Assembly (NCBI GenBank): GCA_905221615.1
Contig: CAJNDT010003435.1
Location: 205,937-269,936 of the forward strand
Direction of reading: 5' to 3'
Length of the DNA: 64,000 nucleotides
Source of the DNA: Symbiodinium sp. CCMP2592
Taxonomy: Eukaryota; Sar; Dinophyceae; Suessiales; Symbiodiniaceae
The translations under genes were made by a program, and so were the position numbers. The notes below the pieces were generated by a model, which saw nothing but the letters and a program-made list of their open reading frames with translations, did no database searches and had not been told where the DNA came from. Positions 58,700 through 64,000 of this stretch are shown here, piece by piece. The stretch's first letter is position 1; each line of letters opens with the position of its first letter.

Positions 58700-59575
58700 T
58701 AAGGTTAGTCCATACCCTCCACATAATAGTGACTTTGACTTAATGTCTTTTCTATTCTCTCAACGGTATACACATTTTTACTATAATTTCCGATCCTTTC
58801 TTTCTCATTCGGTTTTCGTTTCCTAAATATTTTAACTTCATCTCCACGATCTAACTCTGGATATATCCTATTCCGTTTACCACTACTAGCAATATTCAAC
58901 CTGACGGCAAATTAATTACTTGGTTTTCGTGCTTCTTTTGGTGTGAATTTTGCAGCGGAATGTATCATTTGGTTATCATATGTCAACAATATCTCGTGAA
59001 TATAATCAGTCCATTGAATATTACTTTTGCTCTTTTTCTCGTCAGCCTCAACTCTTTTATATAGCATGTCCTTAAAAGCTCTGATCGCCCTCTCACTGAA
59101 GTTTGCATGTGCCCTTGTCCTGTGGTGCTCTATTTTCTGTTCCTTTAAGTATGTTTGATTAGCTTCAGATAGAGCGCCTTCATCATCAGTATAAATCATC
59201 TTAGGTTATTCCCCATCTTATGCAAACACTCAATCATTCCTGAAGCCAGATCTTCTTCCTTCTTGCCCTTTATTGCTACCACATGCATAAACTTATCAAA
59301 GACATCTGTCATCATCATACCAACCTTAAACTTTTGATCTTCCAGATCATTTATAAAAAAACAAGTCCATCTGATACTCGTATGCCGAATGTGTTGCTAC
59401 AAAACTGTTCTGTCCCACAGGTTTTCTTTTTGCCTCAACATTCTTCTTGAAAAACTCATTGACATCGTCAATAGTTATACTTTTATCTTTCTCTCGTGCT
59501 TCCTTTAAGGTCCTCTGTCTGCTCCCATATCCCGGCGATCGTAATACACATCATTAAGTGTTTCTTGTTTACTCA
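58700..59575 (-). pseudogene. retroviral-type (rve, DDE) integrase, frameshifted
   Basis: Joins element DNA to the host chromosome. Read on the minus strand, frames from about 59575 (MSKQETLNDVYYDRR) down to 58705 give YQMDLFF (first Asp), YTDDEGAL (second Asp) and NFSERAIRAFKDML (Glu), then a C-terminal SH3/chromo-like part (DRGDEVKIFRKRKPNEKERI). All three catalytic acids survive, but the frame shifts near 59530, at a T7 run near 59353, near 59205 and near 58910. The SERAIRxFKD spelling is that of Polinton/PLV-type integrases. The protein cannot be made from this copy without repair. Confidence 0.85.
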
Positions 59576-59636
59576 TATAACTACAATACAAAAATATTGA
59601 TGTAATCTTATTTCTCAATTAAATCAGCTGTCTTCT

Positions 59637-59997
59637 GTTCTCATGGACATCACAACTTTAACATTATTCATGTCATACTTCGGTCCTTTCTTATTCTGAC
59701 TGCTGTTGAACTCTGCCAGTTGCTCTTCGGTTAAATCCTCTATTGTGATATTGATATTGTTGTCTTTTAAATATTGCTTTAACTTCTTCTTTTGAATGCA
59801 CTTGAAAGCAGGGTCACTTTTTTCTGCATGTACCCTTCCTCCTGTCTTCGCTTGTAGTAATACAGTCGGTTGTAAATTGCCAACTTTTCTCTTATCTCTT
59901 CTATTGTCATATCCTTTGGGGTTTTCATAGACATATTACTGTACAATGTATTATAGTAATTCGTTAAGAAGTGATTTTTCTGAACATGAAATCCCAA
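59637..59997 (-). pseudogene. small unknown viral-type ORF, frameshifted
   Basis: The 72-codon frame with MTIEEIREKLAIYNRLYYYK ends early; a second minus frame continues with YLKDNNINITIEDLTEEQLA to a TGA near 59637. One shift near 59825, in an A-rich run, joins them into about 120 residues. Not recognised. Confidence 0.5.
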
Positions 59998-60074
59998 TAA
60001 AATATTCAGTTTGAAAAACTTATCTCCACAAAGACATTTAAATATAAAATATGTTACAGTCTAAGTATATTGGC

Positions 60075-60770
60075 ATGAGTAAGACAATGCGGTGTGAAAG
60101 CATTAGAGACAGTGTATGGTTTTTATAAAGGCAGACTTAAAAGTGCAACCAAAACAAAAAACAAACATATCATCGGTTTATTCGATGACAGAAAAATGGC
60201 ACAGTTCACGACAGCTGACAAACTAATAAGGAACTTCATCAATGCCAAGACAGACCAGCAAAAGCAGAAGGCAAGCGACCAATACAACAAGGTATACGAT
60301 AAACACAAGGAAAAGAAACCACTAGGAGAACGAATGCAAACAGCTAAGCGTGACAACAAACCCACAGAAATCCGCAGACGACTAACACAGAAGACCGAAG
60401 TTCAGCGAATGCAGAGGAGGGTGAGAGCGGAACAATCAGAGGAAACACATGCATTTTCCGTAGACCTTATGTCCTTCAAATTTAAACCCCCCACGGATAC
60501 CATCAAAGCATCCTTCAAAGACAGCAAGGGTAGACCACTAATCTCGATCTGGTATGAGACCAAGAGAGCAACTATACAAACAACAGGTTATACAGAAGAC
60601 TTATCTGGCAGACGTGTGTTTCAATATGAGACCAAAGACAGGTATGTTTTCAAGAAACTATTGAAGACAATAATGTTGGACCCAGATATGTCGGCTTACT
60701 GGAGAAGAGCACCAACACTGTATCTAGAAGTTATGCCTTTGACAGTCTACGGGAAGCATTGTCTTATCAA
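60075..60770 (+). pseudogene. N-terminal part of helicase gene or separate ORF
   Basis: A plus frame of about 220 residues, basic in its first half (KTKNKHIIGLFDDRKMAQFT) and beta-rich later (RPLISIWYETKRATIQTTGY). An ATG in another frame at 60075 just precedes it. It runs into the next frame with a shift near 60740-60760 and no intergenic space, so it may be the 5' part of one gene with the helicase. No domain recognised. Confidence 0.5.
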
Positions 60771-62563
60771 CAGCAGGTGGGTGGAAAAATCAACAAGGTG
60801 TCATCGTTTTATGATGAGGAGGTAGATAATGGTAACGATGATGTGGGTGAGTATATAGAGAAGGAGAGTGACAAACACTATTATTGCCTGACTATCTCTG
60901 ACAGAGCCACTCTACGAAATGGATACATTTACATAAAGGAACTTCTTTTACAACACCAGAACCACAAAATGCATGAAGGTTATAGCACACTGATCGCTAA
61001 CCACATAGATGTATGGAGTGTTAAAACCGATGCATTTACGATCAGGAAGGACCACCTCAGTCTAGTAAAGAAGGTTCTACAATTCAATGATCATATCGGC
61101 GGGTGGAGACATGAAAAGGGTAATCATATAGTAGACCCGAGAGACGCGCACAAGGCGAAAGTGAACAATTTAATGCTCATACCCGTGTCAAAAACCGATC
61201 CCTTGCCTATAGAAGATGAGTGGGATACCAAGCAGATTGCAGAAGACATCGATAAGCACAATCCTCTAATGATACGTTCTAAATATGCAGGAGGAGGTAA
61301 GTCACATATCGCCAAATACTTTAGCAAACTTGGTTGCAAGACTTTGTTCGTAGTTCCACAGAACAAGCTATCACAAAACATACCAGATGATGCTGTAATT
61401 AACGACAAACAAGTTTTTCTCTATACCTGTGGGCGATGGAGACAAGCTTCCTGAATTTGATCACAGCCAGTATAATGTGATAGTTTTTGATGAGATTTAC
61501 ATGACCGGACTGCGCGTTCTGAATTGCATAAGAGGGTTTTGTGAACAACAACCCAGACAAAGTTATCATAGGAGCAGGTGATGTGAAACAGCTTCCACCT
61601 GTGTGTGATGATCTGACTAATACAAGGAATGCTGGTGAATACTCTGATGAATGTATAGATCAGACTTTTAAGTATAATTTTTGCTTAAGGTGTGTAAGCG
61701 ACTTGGTCCCAAGGACGACCCAAAGGCAAACACAAACAGAGAAGAATTAGACAGCATGTATGACGATATGTGAATACATCGTATTCCATTAGAAGAGATC
61801 GTGCCTAAATTATTGTAAAATGACAGATGATGTTACAAAGGCATTACACAACATCGCCTATACCAACATGAGATGTCTGAATGTGTCTGTTTATATAGGA
61901 AGCACTTGGGCAAGAAAGATAAATGCGAAGTGGGTGACACATTCATATGCAGAGTGTATAAACAATTGGGTAACCAGCGGTTTAATGTGAACTACAGGTA
62001 TCGGATCATAAGTGTGACACTACCAGCACTTACACTAGAGAATGTAAAATCCAAGCAGAAGTTCACTACTGACATATACACATTAGTTAAGCACTTCGGA
62101 TATGACTACTACACTGAAATGCCACTCAGCACAGGGTGCATCCATAGACGGTCAAATCATAGTCCATGAGTGGGAGATGAAACACCTAGTAACTCGTGAA
62201 TGGATATGGTGTGCCCTTACCAGAAGCACAGACTTTAACAAGGTAAGGTTCTTCAAAAGTGCAACCAACCAGAAGGAATTAAACGAAGAAGCTTTAACAA
62301 AATACATATCAACTAAGATCAAGAATCACCAGATGCAAGATGAGAATGCCAACAGGGTTATAGATGTTGGCAAATATGTTAATCACGAGTGGTTTATGAA
62401 GCGGCTGACTAACACATGCTGTAACTGTGGTTGTCGTTTTGAACTTGATATTAAGAACGGAAACCTAACGAGTAACATGACTGCACAAAGATTAGATAAT
62501 GAGCAACCGCACCATATAGACAATTGTGAGGCATGGTGTCGGGGATGTAACACAAGTGCTTAG
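60759..62563 (+). pseudogene. superfamily 1 (Pif1/RecD-like) helicase with HNH-like tail, frameshifted
   Basis: Unwinds DNA during element replication. Frames on the plus strand give Walker A AGGGKSHIAKYF (near 61290), Walker B VIVFDEIY (near 61480), motif III GDVKQLPPV (near 61580), and late motifs HSAQGASIDG and CALTRSTD (62120-62235). The tail has CCNCGC, NMTAQRLDN and HHIDNCEAWCRGCN, a Cys/His arrangement like an HNH nuclease or zinc fold. Upstream of Walker A a VKTDAF string could be a relic of a polymerase motif, but this is too weak to claim. At least five frame breaks (near 61425, 61540, 61690, 61775 and 62110) inactivate it. Confidence 0.82.
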
Positions 62564-62589
62564 TAAAAAACACTAGTGTGTTTTTTTAT

Positions 62590-63912
62590 TTAATTCTTCT
62601 TTAGTCTTATATTTAAAACGTTTTCTACCTATTATCAACGGTTTCTCTATACAGTTTTTGCAATTCTTTTAATGCTTCTTTCTGAGCAGTAGGAACACCT
62701 CTATTAGACACCCATTTATTATAGAGAATTCATTATAGAGACTTCTATACTGTCTATAAGTTGTAGTGATACTGGCGTTTTTATTATTAGCATCTTCAAA
62801 GGTTTCACGTAGTTTCTGAATTCCTATTTTACTTGGCATAAACAAGGGTCTCATATTCAAGTCTTCTCGTGAAACATCTTCATCTTCTCGGGCACTTTCC
62901 TTTAGGTTGGTCCTCTTTAGTTAGTCTGGTTCGCGGTCTTCTTGGTGGTTGTTCATCTGCTTGTCTTGCAAAACCGTCAGGTCCGTCAGGTTGTCTTGCA
63001 GAACCTCGTGGGAATTGAAAGTTTCTTGACGACGATGATGATGATCCACCTTGTGGAACATTTGGTATCGGTGCTGGTAATGCTGGTTGCTGAACTGCAG
63101 GGGGTAGTTGTTGTTGAGTAGCACCCACATTAGGTTGATGAGATTGTAAAACAATAGATGGCGGTAGCTGTGCTATATTGGGGGTTGCCCTCCATGGATT
63201 ATTAGGCGGTGTTCGGGGTGCTTCTAAATCGAGACAGGGGCGAGGTTGTGGTAAAATCCTTCTCATGACTGCATCGCCTATACCACTTAACACTGGTTCT
63301 GCCAGTCCTCCTGCCACCGATGTTGTTAGATCATGCCCTGATGCTAAACCACCTGCCAATATTTCTGCCTACTCTCATGGAGCCTCTTCCTAGACTTCTT
63401 AATATTCCGTCTCCTTGCTGTTGTTCTCGTTCTACCTCTTGCTGGTGTGCCTGAACGATGTCCTGTTGGTTTGCTTGTCGTGTTTCTTCTGCCCTCTGCA
63501 TAACTCCCTCTAATTCCGCCCGTGCAATTTCTTCTTCTGTGTCAAGAAACTCGTCATTGCCATATTCTTCTTTTGGAGTGCCGATATTATACATTTCAGG
63601 TCGCGCTGGTGTGTCTGTTCCTCCTTCTGCTCCTGCGTCCCACAATGCCCTATGAGTGAGATCGTTGTCCGTAGCATACTGTCTTAACATGTGATCTCTT
63701 ACCACCCGTTCATTAATTCTTTTTTGCTCTGCTTTCAATCTGTCCAAATGGTCACTACCATCAAAATACGATCCTTTATTACTAGCCTTGTAAAATACTG
63801 CATCTCTGTTGGGAAAGGGTTTCAATGCTTCTTCGTTATCATTGACAAGTTCCAAGATGTCTTCATATCGTGACCTTCTATGAAGTTGTATCAGTGTTTT
63901 ATTTCGTGTCAT
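62590..63912 (-). pseudogene. unknown viral-type protein, Gln/Pro-rich middle, frameshifted
   Basis: Minus frames 63912-63331, 63359-62880 and 62878-62669, plus a short tail to about 62590, can be chained into one protein of about 440 residues with at least three or four frame breaks. The N-terminus is charged (MTRNKTLIQLHRRSRYEDIL), followed by Glu/Gln-rich helices, a Gly-rich segment (LAGGLASGHDLTTSVAGGL), a Pro/Gln/Ser-rich middle and a Lys-rich C-terminus. It could be a virion or accessory protein; nothing identifies it. Confidence 0.55.
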
Positions 63913-64000
63913 TCTGTTATATATTCTTATATAGAAATTTACGATTTAGAAATTTTATGTTCACCTAATGTTTCCAAGGTTTGCATTCTGTTTCTTAAAT
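63913..64000. other. AT-rich intergenic end of window
   Basis: Short AT-rich stretch upstream of the minus-strand ORF; may hold its promoter. No motif is assignable. Confidence 0.4.

Larger units (their letters stand above)
57541..64000. mobile_element. decayed endogenous DNA virus / Polinton-like element (runs off the window)
   Basis: From about 57.5 kb the sequence becomes clearly AT-richer, loses CCCTAAA repeats and MITEs, and carries closely packed genes on both strands: DDE integrase, SF1 helicase with a nuclease-like tail, and four or more unknown proteins. Integrase plus a replication helicase on a compact AT-rich block is typical of Polintons, Polinton-like viruses and related elements. 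No capsid, packaging ATPase or protease is seen in the part present, so the class is an inference. Every gene is broken by frameshifts. No terminal inverted repeat was recognised at the left edge. Confidence 0.7.

Noticed and set aside
61000..61040. Family B DNA polymerase motif C (VKTDAF) upstream of the helicase
   Set aside because: A single short string without motifs A and B or an exonuclease domain is not enough to call a polymerase.
1..64000. Dinoflagellate spliced-leader relic, tRNA, rRNA or CRISPR array
   Set aside because: I looked for the end of the spliced leader (TTTTGGCTCAAG) on both strands, for cloverleaf-like segments and for spaced identical repeats; none was convincing. A covariance-model scan would be decisive for the RNAs.

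Overview
The window looks like a nuclear scaffold of a dinoflagellate, most likely Symbiodiniaceae or a close relative. Four things point there: many interstitial copies of the TTTAGGG/CCCTAAA telomere-type unit; genes cut into tiny exons whose introns mostly start with GC (also GT and GA) instead of only GT; a GC-balanced host sequence full of microsatellites and short palindromic elements; and a non-LTR retroelement of dinoflagellate style. All exon calls here were made by eye, from protein motifs plus agreement of splice sites and reading phase.

Layout. 1-7.7 kb: microsatellites, a decayed tandem duplication (3.2-5.2 kb), telomere-type repeats and a few doubtful exons. 7.8-47.8 kb, plus strand: a Deg/HtrA serine protease gene, found as at least 16 short exons that give, in order, a twin-arginine (thylakoid-lumen type) leader, the catalytic His, Asp and Ser, a PDZ domain and a stop. 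Its first four exons (7.8-10.7 kb) and last twelve (37.8-47.8 kb) are complementary, non-overlapping parts of one protein, yet lie 27 kb apart. That gap holds a second plus-strand gene of at least 19 exons (17.6-29.9 kb; an alpha/alpha-toroid, six-hairpin-glycosidase-like protein) and a 6.8-kb poly(A)-tailed retroelement (30.9-37.8 kb) with a reverse transcriptase ORF and a 1462-codon ORF.

48.5-54 kb: probable exons of one or more minus-strand genes (one with an EF-hand loop), converging tail to tail on the protease gene. 55.5-57 kb: a 405-codon coiled-coil ORF. 57.5-64 kb: a sharp switch to AT-rich sequence holding broken genes of a Polinton-like or related DNA virus or virus-like transposon: DDE integrase, SF1 helicase with an HNH-like tail, and several unknown proteins, all frameshifted.

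Most introns are filled with ~100-bp palindromic, MITE-like elements of about ten families, several present in two to seven copies, together with CCCTAAA arrays. Most of the longer ORFs outside the named genes are shadows of repeats.
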